Positions 48,901 through 52,092 of a stretch of 64,000 nucleotides of DNA are shown here, piece after piece (positions within the stretch are counted from its first letter, which is position 1; the number at the start of each line of letters is the position of its first letter). The stretch is taken from assembly GCA_029582155.1 (NCBI GenBank), contig CM055896.1, forward strand, positions 9,636,463-9,700,462. The letters are read 5' to 3'. The notes beneath the pieces were generated by a model. It saw nothing but the letters and a program-made list of their open reading frames with translations, was not told where the DNA came from and made no database searches. The translations under genes were made by a program, and so were the position numbers. Source of the DNA: Panopea generosa (lineage: Eukaryota > Mollusca > Bivalvia > Adapedonta > Hiatellidae).

Positions 48901-51442
48901 ATCATTTGGGAGGAAAGGCACGGTTCCGATGATTTAAAACTCTTAAATATATTCACAAAGTTGTTAAATTATGTGTTGGATAATTAAACCTGAGGTTGTG
49001 AGTTCAAAACCCTACCCGGCAATAGTCTCTGTGATGATTGGTTATAAGCTCTGTTTTACGGTCGATCTCCCATCTTTGAATAACGACCATTGGTCTCCCA
49101 CCTCAGAATATGTGGAGAAGTAGTCAGTGACTTACTGAGATAAAGTATTTCTAGTATAGGTTAACTGCCAAACAGATCCCAGGAAAGATGTCATATATTG
49201 CACGTTTCTAAGGACCTTTTTAAAGATTTTTTATTTTGCGTCTCTCCGAGACAGCAGATTGGATATCAAAATACACTGTAATAAAAGAGCTGTCCATATA
49301 TGCCTATTTTAATCAGACTAGATCCTTCCTGCGCAACAAGATAGAGTGGATTCCAACTGTTGGTTCAGAAGTAGAACAGACAAGATTCTTCATTACAACA
49401 CTTAACCCTTTACTCCATAGATACGCGTTTTCCCACACCAATCACAGAAGGCCTTTGAAAACAGTGCAGGAAGAGTTCAGATTGCTCGTAACGAGCAATC
49501 TGAACACTTCCTGCACTGTTTTCCACTCTATCAGTTAATATAAACATAATTCACCCAATAATTCAAAAGCCATCTATATTAGGTGTCCAACAGCGTCAAT
49601 ATTAGAGGCGTCCAAAGGCGTCTTTATGAAGTAAAGGGTTAAAAGGGCTGAAAATCATTAAACTAGAATGGTAAACAGAATATGTAAAAATAGATTTCAG
49701 CAAGTTTCATTGAAATGGATTGTTGGGCCAAGAGGAGCAGTACAGACAAGAGCTTTAATTTAGAAAATATAACGGGCCGTAAATCATTGAACTGGATTGT
49801 GAAATGGGTATATATGTGCAGATGGGTCTCACACTAATCCTGAGCCCAATTAGATCAGTCAGTAGAACATGAGACTTCTAGTCTCGGGGTTGTGGGTTTG
49901 ATTCAAAAAGTTGGCCTACTTAAATACTATCAGGACTCACACCACTATTATCTCACTTGAGTAATCCAGACCTACAGATAAAGGAGGGAGAAATAAAACT
50001 TTAGTTCTCTTTTTTTCTTTTTTCAGGGCTTTGTACTGCAATGGTTTGTTTTTTGCTAGCACAAGTTAAATGGTCAGTTTTTTAGAAATCACTACTGAAA
50101 ATTTAATGCTGATACCAGCTTTCTGGACAATTCTGTGTCATTTCAGAATTGTTGGTTCGAATCACATCTAGGGCGAATAGTTGACATATTATTACTCTGG
50201 AAATTGATATGTCTCACAAAAGCATTGAATTTCAAAAAAAAAAAAAACCTGGTCAAGGTATGCTTTTTTCCTTAATAATTGCATATCTTGAACCAGTGAA
50301 GAATTTGAGCAAAGACACATGCTGCAGAATTTGATTTTTCACTCTTTTTTGGACATAAATGTTACAATGGAGCCCTATGGGAAATGTAATAGTGGTGTGA
50401 GATGATCAGTTGTTCAGATGAGACTTTAAACCGAGGGCCTGTGTGACGGGGCTATAAACCGAGCACAATAAAGAACCAGAAGAAACTTATATTGGGTTTC
50501 TATCCTGCACTATCCCCTACACACCTAAAAAAATTAATACTCTTCTTGGGGCATCGGGAAACCGGTGGTGATCTAAAGTAAGCATATATATATATTTATA
50601 TATAACACTCACACATCCCAGCAAGTTTTGGCTAAATCTAAATATACGGACAATATTTTATTACAGACAATCATTCAAACAAATGTGTATTTAAGTAGCT
50701 TCTTTGTGCCAAGCTGACTACTTGTGTGACTAAATTTTAGCCACAGATTTTATAAGTGTCTAGAAACAGTTTCGACCATGGATTCAAAAAAATAACAGCC
50801 TATGAACCTTGACACTTATACCTGTGTGAAGGACAGACGAACAGACAGGAAGCACAAAAACAATACATATCTTAGAGGTGGGGAGACATTAGTAATATTA
50901 ACAACAGCAAAAACAACTTTAAAAATAATAAGACAATAATCAACGGATGAAGATAAAAACTCAATTCAATAATAGGCCCTAAATAGTTATTTATATTTAA
51001 CTTTTAATGACCTTTACTGAATATCAATCTGTATTTACTTTTTTTGACAATCATCATGTAAAATGTATTTTTGTGTGATGTCACAATACTATGTGTTATT
51101 GCACCGATGAATACCCCCACCCCCAACACCTACAACAATTAACAAATAACATACTGAATTTAAGAATAGTTTTAATCCTATTGTTTTAAAGTTAAAAAAA
51201 ATGCTCATGACAAACATTCCTCCAAGGACTTTAAATGCATGATTCCTCTAATAGAAAGTTGTGCAGTGGAAAGTGCTTCTTTCATATTTCGAAAAAAAAT
51301 GAAACTCAAAAGACATTCTTACCTCCTTGAAAGCGAATGGTAGACCAAGAACGCCAGCACCAATAAACGATATGAATATATTAGCAAATATCTTTACTGG
51401 GCTTTTGGACCCTGGTCCTGAGCTTCCCCCAGCAACCGTCAT
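9823..51442 (-). CDS. SLC36/AVT3-like amino acid transporter, complete 18-exon gene
   Basis: Predicted proton-coupled amino acid transporter of the AAAP superfamily (Aa_trans), acting in the plasma or lysosomal/endosomal membrane. Exons on the minus strand in transcript order: 51323-51442, 46282-46331, 39533-39710, 34945-34971, 30220-30262, 29411-29476, 26736-26802, 25008-25088, 22598-22675, 21698-21767, 20766-20830, 17218-17284, 16421-16469, 15234-15302, 13462-13535, 12410-12561, 10873-10932, 9823-9937. Every intron is GT..AG and every junction keeps frame; total 1431 nt, 476 residues plus stop, the usual SLC36 length. About 11 hydrophobic segments (roughly 17-39, 45-67, 150-173, 184-208, 211-231, 246-268, 282-304, 323-347, 369-389, 391-415, 424-446). 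Family hallmarks seen: [15 protein letters not shown] in TM1, LSYGDVGYHAIG before TM3, GAGMILSLE in TM6 and IITLNLP after TM7. An acidic loop (about 70-139) separates TM2 from TM3. Upstream in-frame TAA and an A at -3 support the start. Substrate and membrane are inferred from family only. Confidence 0.95.
10458..10545 (+). mobile_element. SINE family B fragment
   Basis: Body only: TTGAGTAAGACACTATCTGC, GTGATTCTACCTAGGAAGAC, TTCAAGCCTGATTTG. Confidence 0.55.
10873..10932 (-). CDS. Transporter exon 17 (residues 419-439)
   Basis: 60 nt after a TTTGCAG acceptor, with donor GTAAGT. It encodes [19 protein letters not shown], the first part of TM11. Phase 2 on both sides. Confidence 0.92.
11030..11375 (+). 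mobile_element. SINE family A, head-less, with 3' extension
   Basis: Plus-strand copy lacking the tRNA head. It contains GAGAAAGTTATCAGTTACTT and GGTTAACCTTTCAGGATCCC. Beyond 11247 it continues into a segment also present at 17905-17952, followed by a second short copy of the tail (11310-11375). Confidence 0.75.
11404..11856. repeat. 46-bp minisatellite, about 10 copies, with a poly-C tract
   Basis: Unit TGACTAAAACACTGCCCCAA then GCAGACACTGTTCTACTGTC. One unit has its CCCC expanded to a long C run (11651-11671). Intron 16. Confidence 0.93.
11912..11982 (-). mobile_element. SINE family C head fragment
   Basis: Only the tRNA-like part is present: AGTGATCTTGAGATGGCGCC and ACCACTCGTTCAGGAGGACC on the plus strand. 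Confidence 0.6.
12131..12308. mobile_element. Tc1/mariner-like MITE, copy 3
   Basis: Ends AAGTCAAACCTGTGTAAGCG and GCTTAAGACAGGTTTGACTG next to TA. Intron 16, just beside exon 16. Confidence 0.72.
12410..12561 (-). CDS. Transporter exon 16 (residues 369-419)
   Basis: 152 nt after a TTTTCAG acceptor, with donor GTAAGG. The second-longest coding exon. It encodes TM9 ([15 protein letters not shown]) and TM10 ([20 protein letters not shown]); the IIPSF..xMALVG pattern is conserved in the family. Confidence 0.93.
12940..13105 (+). mobile_element. SINE family A, diverged
   Basis: Plus-strand partial copy (CACCACTGATTCAAATGG, GTTATCAGTTACTTGCAGAG, TTAACCTTCCAGGATACCAG) in intron 15. Confidence 0.7.
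13236..13390. mobile_element. Diverged relative of the 23271-23416 MITE
   Basis: Contains GTGCTCATTCATTATTGAAT, TTAAACAAGTTGACAAGACA and, at the right, GAGCATGAATGCGAGATTCT. Intron 15. Confidence 0.5.
13462..13535 (-). CDS. Transporter exon 15 (residues 344-368)
   Basis: 74 nt after an ATTTCAG acceptor. Two donors overlap, GTGTAA and GTAAGT; only GTAAGT joins in frame to the next exon. It encodes [13 protein letters not shown], a conserved helix after FTYP, then a short hydrophilic loop. Confidence 0.9.
13905..14156 (-). mobile_element. SINE family C
   Basis: Minus strand, full length but diverged: CATTTTCAACACATTTCAGG, AATGGCATATCTAGTTTTAA, ACCACTCGGCCACGGATGAC. Confidence 0.75.
14341..14970. 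repeat. 45-bp minisatellite, 14 copies
   Basis: Unit GCACAGTTTATTAATGCTGA then TTGCCAAAGGTGATACAACT; nearly identical copies. Intron 14. Confidence 0.95.
15080..15198. mobile_element. Tc1/mariner-like MITE, copy 4, truncated
   Basis: Starts CAGTCGAACCTTCCTTAAGC after TA; stops within GAAAGCATAGAAATTGG, without the other end. Confidence 0.65.
15234..15302 (-). CDS. Transporter exon 14 (residues 321-344)
   Basis: 69 nt after a TTTACAG acceptor, with donor GTACGT. It encodes TM8 ([18 protein letters not shown]), including the FTYP motif typical of Aa_trans proteins. Phase 1 on both sides. Confidence 0.92.
15398..15531 (+). mobile_element. SINE family B, left part, split by a MITE
   Basis: Head GTGTGGTCCAGTGGTAGAGC, B box GGGTTCGATGCTCCC, then TAGCAAGACACTTT and TACTGGTGCTATCC. 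It continues at 15783 after a 251-bp insertion. Confidence 0.82.
15532..15782. mobile_element. MITE with 45-bp inverted ends, inside a SINE
   Basis: Ends GGGGCTGTATTCACCAACCA and, reversed, GGGGTGGTATTCACCAACCA; the match continues to about 45 bp (..AATATTCTTAGACTTGA). It interrupts a family B SINE. No clear target duplication. Confidence 0.8.
15783..15865 (+). mobile_element. SINE family B, right part after the MITE
   Basis: AGGAAGACTTCCAGCGTGAT, then AACTTGTTTCACAATCAAAG, the normal continuation of the 15398-15531 copy. Confidence 0.82.
16083..16290 (+). repeat. Interspersed repeat F, copy 1
   Basis: GAGCTCCAACCCAGTAATTT, TGGGTAGGTAGGTAGCC, then TTTTGATAAAAAAATATATA; also found at 28685 and (reversed) 47865-48110. 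Confidence 0.55.
16421..16469 (-). CDS. Transporter exon 13 (residues 305-321)
   Basis: 49 nt after a TTTGCAG acceptor, with donor GTAAGC. It encodes [16 protein letters not shown]; the (Y/F)G....IITLNLP motif is a hallmark of SLC36 and AVT3 transporters. Confidence 0.93.
16612..16862 (-). mobile_element. SINE family A
   Basis: Minus-strand copy in intron 13-12 sequence; TCTTGGAAGGTTAGCC, CTGATAACTTTCCCACC and a degenerate tRNA-like head at 16810-16862. Confidence 0.72.
17218..17284 (-). CDS. Transporter exon 12 (residues 282-304)
   Basis: 67 nt after a TATTTCAG acceptor, with donor GTAAGT. It encodes TM7 ([20 protein letters not shown]) and ends at YA in phase 0. Confidence 0.92.
17336..17545. 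repeat. 25-bp minisatellite, about 8 copies
   Basis: Unit CTTACATTTACTGTATCTGG TATTA. It starts about 50 bp upstream of exon 12's acceptor. Confidence 0.9.
17905..17952 (-). mobile_element. SINE family A fragment, split from 20353 by the LINE
   Basis: GGATGACAATTCTGCTTAGA and the following bases match the reverse complement of 11247-11290, which directly follows a family A SINE there. The rest of this copy resumes at 20353 beyond the LINE. Confidence 0.8.
17953..18457 (-). other. 3' untranslated region of the LINE
   Basis: Lies between the end of the LINE ORF (stop at 18460-18458) and the target duplication. It has no open frame of note; a purine-rich run on the plus strand is at 18239-18340. 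It belongs to the LINE because the duplicated target site lies on its far side. Confidence 0.7.
18458..20352 (-). pseudogene. Broken LINE ORF2 (reverse transcriptase) remnant
   Basis: The reading frame opens upstream of 20235 and is continuous to about 19690-19715. There the frame shifts within the conserved segment between the fingers/palm and the GPLLFL motif. A TGA at 19462-19460 then interrupts the frame, which continues unchanged to the natural end at 18458. With two lesions and the missing 5' half it cannot encode a working protein. The palm motif reads FADD. The 324-residue C-terminal part is the best preserved. This is a transposon remnant, not a host gene. Confidence 0.9.
20353..20565 (-). 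mobile_element. SINE family A, second half of the LINE-interrupted copy
   Basis: Contains the family landmarks on the minus strand: AAGTTATCAGTTACTTGCGG, GGTTAACCTTTCAGGATCCC and the tail TGATGCTAAATATTCAATCA. It is continuous with 17905-17952 once the LINE is ignored. Confidence 0.8.
20766..20830 (-). CDS. Transporter exon 11 (residues 261-282)
   Basis: 65 nt after a TATTGCAG acceptor, with donor GTAAGT. It encodes [20 protein letters not shown], the second half of TM6 and its conserved acidic end. Intron 11 downstream contains the LINE. Confidence 0.92.
20950..21137 (+). mobile_element. SINE family B
   Basis: Plus strand; TCCAGTTGTAGAGACC, GGTTCGATCCTCTGCC, then ACTGATTCTACCAAGGAAGA and ending AAGTTTAAAAC. 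Confidence 0.75.
21698..21767 (-). CDS. Transporter exon 10 (residues 237-260)
   Basis: 70 nt after a TATTTCAG acceptor, with donor GTATGT. It encodes a basic loop ([10 protein letters not shown]) and the first half of TM6 ([13 protein letters not shown]), matching the LPxFxxxxxYxYEG motif of the family at the junction. Confidence 0.92.
22040..22576 (+). repeat. Interspersed repeat I, copy 1 (about 530 bp)
   Basis: Colinear with 46362-46890: AGACTAAAATAGATTTCCC, GAATGGGGATCTCGTTTAAA, CCATTTGGATTTTATTCATT, ending ATATACTACCTTTAAG. Runs to within 25 bp of exon 9. Confidence 0.6.
22598..22675 (-). CDS. Transporter exon 9 (residues 211-237)
   Basis: 78 nt after a TATTTCAG acceptor, with donor GTAAGT. 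It encodes TM5 ([17 protein letters not shown]) and DLEHIHNI. Phase 2 on both sides. Confidence 0.92.
22860..23068 (-). mobile_element. piggyBac-like MITE, copy 2
   Basis: TTAA at 22856-22859 and 23069-23072. Ends CCCTTTACTTCATATGGACC / GGAGTAAAGAG. Central palindrome around AGTGCAGAACCAGTTCTG. Intron 8. Confidence 0.72.
23271..23416. mobile_element. MITE with 45-bp inverted ends AGGATCTTACATT
   Basis: Left arm AGGATCTTACATTCATGCTC, right arm reversed AGGATCTTACATTTGTGCTC; both continue ATTTRTTATTGAATT. Related to 13236-13390. Confidence 0.7.
23588..23800 (-). mobile_element. SINE family A
   Basis: Minus-strand copy with an internal deletion (the segment between GGTTAACCAGTA and GACACAATGTCATATA is missing). 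First of a back-to-back cluster of repeats to 24580. Confidence 0.72.
23880..24120 (-). mobile_element. SINE family C
   Basis: Minus strand; GGGTTTAATGCCATTTTCAA, GGCATATCTAGTTTTACTGG, GGACTCGAACCTACAACC, ACCACTCGGCCACGGAGGAC. It abuts a family B copy at 24121. Confidence 0.8.
24121..24333 (-). mobile_element. SINE family B, interrupted head
   Basis: Minus-strand copy: GTTTAAAC end at 24121, TCCTCCTTGGCAGAATCAG... and head reading CTCTACCAC on the plus strand near 24308. A MITE follows immediately at 24334. Confidence 0.7.
24334..24580. mobile_element. MITE with inverted ends CAGGGA
   Basis: Ends CAGGGACGCATTTCACAAAA and, reversed, CAGGGATGTAATTTACAAAA, both continuing AAACTTATGATAAAA. No matching flank duplication. 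Confidence 0.65.
25008..25088 (-). CDS. Transporter exon 8 (residues 184-211)
   Basis: 81 nt after a TATTCCAG acceptor, with donor GTACGT. It encodes TM4 ([15 protein letters not shown]) and the RHLGGLAIT segment. The acceptor lies only 20 nt from a MITE insertion (TTAA at 25111-25114), so the branch point must lie in the 20 retained bases (ACTAAT is visible) or inside the MITE. Confidence 0.92.
25115..25324 (+). mobile_element. piggyBac-like MITE, copy 3, beside a splice acceptor
   Basis: TTAA at 25111-25114 and 25325-25328. Central inverted repeat CAGTGCAGGAAGAGTTCAGA / TCTGAACACTTCCTGCACTG at 25171-25230. Only 20 bp separate the TTAA from the acceptor AG (25089-25090) of transporter exon 8. 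Confidence 0.8.
25743..26030. repeat. 85-bp tandem repeat, about 3.5 copies
   Basis: GCCAATCAAGTGCAATTTCG recurs at 25743, 25828, 25913 and 26011. Intron 7. Confidence 0.88.
26255..26394 (-). mobile_element. SINE family D, next to a 15-bp minisatellite
   Basis: Minus strand. GGGTAGAACCAATACTGAGT at 26297-26316, then GTGATCAAACCTACAACCTC and GGCGTGAAGGGCCAAC (tRNA-like head). Confidence 0.6.
26395..26565. repeat. 15-bp minisatellite, about 11 copies
   Basis: Unit CTCCCACTCACTGTT with T/C and A/G variants. It is a multiple of 3, so frames remain open on both strands; not coding. Confidence 0.93.
26736..26802 (-). CDS. Transporter exon 7 (residues 162-184)
   Basis: 67 nt after a TTTTTCAG acceptor, with donor GTAAGT. 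It encodes the second half of TM3 ([13 protein letters not shown]) and the loop before TM4. Phase 1 in, phase 2 out. Confidence 0.92.
26830..26993 (+). repeat. Interspersed repeat ending AGCTCAGGTGAGCTA
   Basis: ACAATGGTTCTCACCAAATT, GGTGAAAATCTGTAAAGCGG, then GACAGATGGACAAAAAGCGA and TAGCTCAGGTGAGCTAAAG. A type of repeat I know as common in bivalve genomes; class not assigned. Confidence 0.5.
27695..27770 (-). repeat. Interspersed repeat I, inverted fragment
   Basis: TTTTAGTCTAACCTAGGCAC and AGTTAGGAAATCCC are the reverse complement of the 46495-46545 segment. Confidence 0.45.
28460..28562. mobile_element. SINE body fragment (family B/D-like)
   Basis: CAGTACTGATTCTACACAGG, AAGCAGAATCAAG and a degenerate tail. 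Orientation and family not clear. Confidence 0.35.
28685..28895 (+). repeat. Interspersed repeat F, copy 2
   Basis: GAGCTCTGACCCAGTATTTT, CATGGGTACGTAACTATT, ATTTTGATTTTGTATAG, GGACAGAAATTGTGAAATC. Confidence 0.55.
29020..29215 (-). mobile_element. SINE family B
   Basis: Minus strand; GTGAAACAAGTTATTTCAAC, CATCCTGGGTAGAACT, then GTTTGAACCCACGACCC and CTCTACAGCTGGACCACA (head). Confidence 0.75.
29411..29476 (-). CDS. Transporter exon 6 (residues 140-162)
   Basis: 66 nt after a TTCTCCAG acceptor, with donor GTTAGA. It encodes [19 protein letters not shown] and SQT, the beginning of TM3; the Gly codons at both ends are split (phase 1). Confidence 0.92.
29691..29749. repeat. 18-bp tandem repeat, 3 copies
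   Basis: TTAACCTTGAGATATTCA three times, then a partial unit. Confidence 0.85.
29853..30186 (+). repeat. Interspersed repeat beginning ACAAGAGGCCC
   Basis: Starts AACAAGAGGCCCAAGAGGAC, CTGAATCGCTCTACTGTC; ends GGCCAGTAGAGCTAA. Resembles a common bivalve non-autonomous repeat. It stops 34 bp before exon 5. Confidence 0.5.
30220..30262 (-). CDS. Transporter exon 5 (residues 126-140)
   Basis: 43 nt between a TATTTCAG acceptor and a GTAAGT donor. It encodes [14 protein letters not shown] and the first base of a Gly codon. The LSYGDVG motif precedes TM3 in SLC36/AVT3 proteins. Confidence 0.92.
31148..31327. mobile_element. Tc1/mariner-like MITE, copy 5
   Basis: TA at both ends; CAGTAATACCTGTCTTAAGC and TTACACAGGTTTGACTG. 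Confidence 0.7.
31922..32160. mobile_element. PIF/Harbinger-like MITE, copy 1
   Basis: TTA on both sides (31919-31921, 32161-32163). Long terminal inverted repeats beginning GGCCATAATAAATTAATTGC, continuing through CTAGATTATCATC. Centre is A/T-homopolymer rich. Confidence 0.72.
32515..32722 (+). mobile_element. SINE family B, diverged
   Basis: Plus strand; AGCAGTAGAGCATTAG, GGGTCCAATCCCCACC, ending ATCAATGTAAAATAAATAAG. Confidence 0.65.
33695..33865 (-). mobile_element. piggyBac-like MITE, copy 4 (internal deletion)
   Basis: TTAA at 33691-33694 and 33866-33869. Reverse orientation; half of the central palindrome is missing. Intron 4. Confidence 0.75.
33966..34063. repeat. (GAAT)n microsatellite
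   Basis: About 24 perfect units. It abuts a SINE-like repeat, so it may be an expanded SINE tail. Confidence 0.97.
34064..34700 (-). mobile_element. Probable SINE-like interspersed repeat with AATG tail
   Basis: The segment after the AATG array starts GTGTTTTACAGCGTACCAAC, resembling a common molluscan repeat end. A B-box-like GGATTTGATCCCCAACAGGG is read on the minus strand near 34650-34670. The tail would be the adjacent tetranucleotide array. Family not identified. Confidence 0.4.
34945..34971 (-). CDS. Transporter exon 4, 27-nt microexon
   Basis: 27 nt encoding AIIRDALVA in the loop before TM3. Upstream is a near-pure pyrimidine tract ending TTTTAG; downstream is a consensus GTAAGT donor. 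Both flanking introns are phase 0, so including or skipping it keeps frame. It is not needed for an open reading frame, so it may be alternatively spliced. Transcript support is not available here. Confidence 0.7.
35310..37390. other. Intron 3 sequence without recognisable features
   Basis: AT-rich, mostly single-copy; no exon, RNA gene or strong repeat seen. Confidence 0.4.
37395..37555 (+). repeat. Interspersed repeat I, 3' fragment
   Basis: CATTCGGATTATATTTATTC, GATGAGATGCC, TTTCCTGATATATTTCTTTT match the last 150 bp of repeat I. Confidence 0.5.
37600..39085. repeat. 39-bp minisatellite, about 38 copies
   Basis: Unit CACATGATTTATAGTGTAAA then GCAGCAAGTGTAATTCTCT. Edges diverged, centre uniform. 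The unit is a multiple of 3, giving long open frames on the minus strand that I reject as genes. Intron 3, ending about 450 bp from exon 3. Confidence 0.95.
39227..39419. mobile_element. PIF/Harbinger-like MITE, copy 2
   Basis: Same inverted ends (GGCCATTATAAATTAATTGC and its partner ATTAATTTATTATGGCC); flanks TAA and AAT, so the target duplication is not perfect here. Confidence 0.65.
39533..39710 (-). CDS. Transporter exon 3 (residues 57-116)
   Basis: 178 nt after a TTTTTTAG acceptor, with donor GTAGGT. It encodes the end of TM2 ([15 protein letters not shown]) and a Lys/Glu/Asp-rich cytosolic loop, the variable part of AAAP proteins between TM2 and TM3. It ends in phase 0. Confidence 0.92.
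39960..42733. repeat. 29-30-bp satellite, about 94 copies, with a 420-bp higher-order duplication
   Basis: Unit GTCTGTTTTATTTGGGTAGA then ACCCTCACAA, varying in T-run length and C/T at one site. Marker variants at 40041, 40098 and 40252 recur at 40461, 40518 and 40672, exactly 420 bp later. Intron 2. Confidence 0.96.
42724..42835 (-). mobile_element. SINE family D, joined to the 30-bp satellite
   Basis: GTAGAACCTGTACTGAGTGT, GATCAAGCACGGAACCTC, GGTGCGAGCGACCAATATTT: same order as 26297-26385. The last satellite unit runs into it without a break. Confidence 0.6.
43014..43214. mobile_element. PIF/Harbinger-like MITE, copy 3
   Basis: TAA on both sides (43011-43013, 43215-43217). Ends GGCCATAATAAATTAATTAC and AAATTGATAACGGCC. 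Confidence 0.7.
43312..43903. repeat. 24-25-bp minisatellite, left block
   Basis: Unit GAAGAAATATTGAAGTGTCA AGAAAT with a GTTGAGAAAG variant. It resumes at 45081 after an insertion. Confidence 0.92.
43904..45080 (+). mobile_element. Non-autonomous element inserted in the minisatellite
   Basis: Starts ACAAGAGTTGTCAGAAGACA and ends near GTTTACAGACGCCGCC. Inside, a 170-220-bp module recurs about five times (GGCCATAACTCTGCCAAAAT, GATGATGGTGAACACACATG, TTCATTCATATCCAATGAGT, AAGTTTAACCTGGGTGTCTA). A (GAC)n stretch lies at 44457-44477. Confidence 0.7.
45081..45231. repeat. 24-25-bp minisatellite, right block
   Basis: GAAGTGTCAAGAAATGAAGA units continue exactly as in 43312-43903. Confidence 0.92.
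45992..46226 (+). mobile_element. SINE family A, best-preserved tRNA head
   Basis: Plus strand. Head at 45993-46066 has an A box (TAGCTCAGTCAGTGG) and a B box (GAGTTCAAATCC). Body follows with GATTCAAGTGAGAAAGTTAT. The anticodon arm does not form a clear functional tRNA, so I do not call a tRNA gene. Confidence 0.8.
46282..46331 (-). CDS. Transporter exon 2 (residues 41-57)
   Basis: 50 nt after a TTTACAG acceptor, with donor GTTAGA. It encodes [16 protein letters not shown], completing the TM1 motif (..FKE|AGI) and starting TM2. It leaves two bases of a split Ser codon. Intron 2 (6,571 bp) is the longest and holds the largest satellite. Confidence 0.92.
46362..46890 (+). repeat. Interspersed repeat I, copy 2
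   Basis: GTTTCCTAACTTAGGCTACG, AGACTAAAATAGATTTCCC, GAATGGGGATTTCGTTTCAA, CCATCCGGATCTTATTTATT, ending ATATTCCCTTTAAG. It begins about 30 bp from exon 2. Confidence 0.6.
47005..47165. mobile_element. SINE fragments, tRNA-like
   Basis: GTCTAGTGGCCAGAACC resembles a tRNA A-box head, followed by reverse-oriented pieces of a family B body (AGAACCAGTGCTAAGCATAT, GGATCAAACACTCAAATCC). Probably a rearranged copy. Confidence 0.4.
47246..47422. repeat. (GGAT)n microsatellite
   Basis: About 42 near-perfect units, with a GGATGGGATGG irregularity at the left end. Confidence 0.97.
47545..47630. mobile_element. Tc1/mariner-like MITE, copy 6, truncated
   Basis: Only one half remains: GCACTGAAAGCAAAGACATG to TTACACAGGTTTGACTG, then TA. 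Confidence 0.6.
47865..48110 (-). repeat. Interspersed repeat F, copy 3, inverted
   Basis: AATACTGGGTTGGAGCACAA and AATAGCTACCTACCTACTCA at the right; CTACCTACTCAAAATTGCAG at the left, so the ends are themselves partly inverted repeats. Confidence 0.55.
48425..48600 (-). mobile_element. SINE family A subtype, fragment
   Basis: Minus-strand fragment with a tRNA-like end at 48525-48600 and a segment (48450-48473) whose reverse complement resembles the monomer of the 62.1-63.1 kb satellite. Confidence 0.5.
48985..49192 (+). mobile_element. SINE family A subtype carrying the 62-kb satellite monomer
   Basis: Plus strand. B-box-like GTGAGTTCAAAACCC at 48998-49012, then TCTCCCATCTTTGAATAACG and TCTCCCACCTCAGAATATGT, then the family body (GACTTACTGAGATAAAG, GATCCCAGGAAAG). 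Confidence 0.6.
49406..49638 (+). mobile_element. piggyBac-like MITE, copy 5 (longest, palindrome intact)
   Basis: TTAA at 49402-49405 and 49639-49642. Centre reads TTGCTCGTAACGAGCAA with long flanking arms. Intron 1. Confidence 0.8.
49840..49925 (+). mobile_element. tRNA-like SINE head
   Basis: CCAATTAGATCAGTCAGTAG (A box) and GGTTGTGGGTTTGATTC (B box), directly before repeat E at 49925. Confidence 0.5.
49925..50405 (+). repeat. Interspersed repeat E, copy 1 (about 480 bp)
   Basis: Shares blocks, in inverted order, with 55868-56292: AGAAATAAAACTTTAGTTCT, TCATTTCAGAATTGTTGGTT, CCTGGTCAAGGTATGCTTTT. Contains a second B-box-like GTTGGTTCGAATC (50152-50164). Likely a composite SINE or non-autonomous element. 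Confidence 0.65.
50406..50585 (+). repeat. Probable SINE tail segment following repeat E
   Basis: GATGAGACTTTAAACCGAGG followed by TTGGGGCATCGGGAAACCGG; a conserved-looking SINE core, not found elsewhere in the window. An AT-rich stretch follows at 50585-50612. Confidence 0.35.
51323..51442 (-). CDS. Transporter exon 1 (start codon, residues 1-40)
   Basis: Begins at ATG 51442-51440 and ends in the codons for Lys-Glu before a GTAAGA donor (51322-51317). It encodes a short Gly/Ser-rich cytosolic N-terminus, then TM1 with the [11 protein letters not shown] signature. An in-frame TAA lies 9 nt upstream of the ATG and position -3 is A. Intron 1 (4,991 bp) is phase 0. Confidence 0.93.
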
Positions 51443-51675
51443 GTTTACTTATCCGAGCGAACAGGGATCCGTGCGGATAAATAGTCAGTCAAAAAAAGTG
51501 TATTTTTGTCACATTTAATTAATTTCCATTTATTGCCGATGTTTTGTTCGCTGTACTTCACTTAAACGAAGGACCTAAAAAATTTAATCGATCACAATGT
51601 GTAGGTATTGTGCTTAACTTGTATTAAAGCAAATTTTGACAGCTCCTAAACAAAATTCAATTAACGTGGAAAATC

Positions 51676-51689
51676 CCGGAAGTGACGTG
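51676..51689 (+). promoter_or_regulatory. ETS/CRE-like composite motif upstream of the transporter
   Basis: CCGGAAGTGACGTG lies 234 bp upstream of the transporter ATG. It joins an ETS core (CCGGAAGT) to a CRE-like half site (TGACGT), a combination common in TATA-less housekeeping promoters. The motif and distance are seen; promoter function is inferred. Confidence 0.45.
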
Positions 51690-52061
51690 TTCCGAGATAT
51701 AAAATTAAACGCAATGATTGAAATACACCCAAAACATAAGGTCCTACACGTAGGTAACTAATAACCAAAATTACTGTTTTACTAATTTATGTGTATAGTC
51801 GGGTTTAAAAGCTCAAAAGAGTTTAGCTTAAAATAACTTGACCCGACCAAGGATTTAATTAATACGTGCAATAAACCTCACAATTTTAAATTACTTGACT
51901 TGCCGACCACCTCAGATAGAGCCGTACAAACAGTCTTAGGGAAACTAGAGATAGGGAATCTGCGACGCCTTTATGCTCCAGCATGCCCATCAAACAAAAA
52001 AGTAAATTTTGTAGAAATTAGAACAAAATTGTATGTCTTTCCTTATTTCACGGAAACAGAA

Positions 52062-52064
<3 letters not shown>

Positions 52065-52089
<25 letters not shown>
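52065..52089. repeat. (TA)n microsatellite
   Basis: About 12 TA units. Confidence 0.9.
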
Positions 52090-52092
<3 letters not shown>

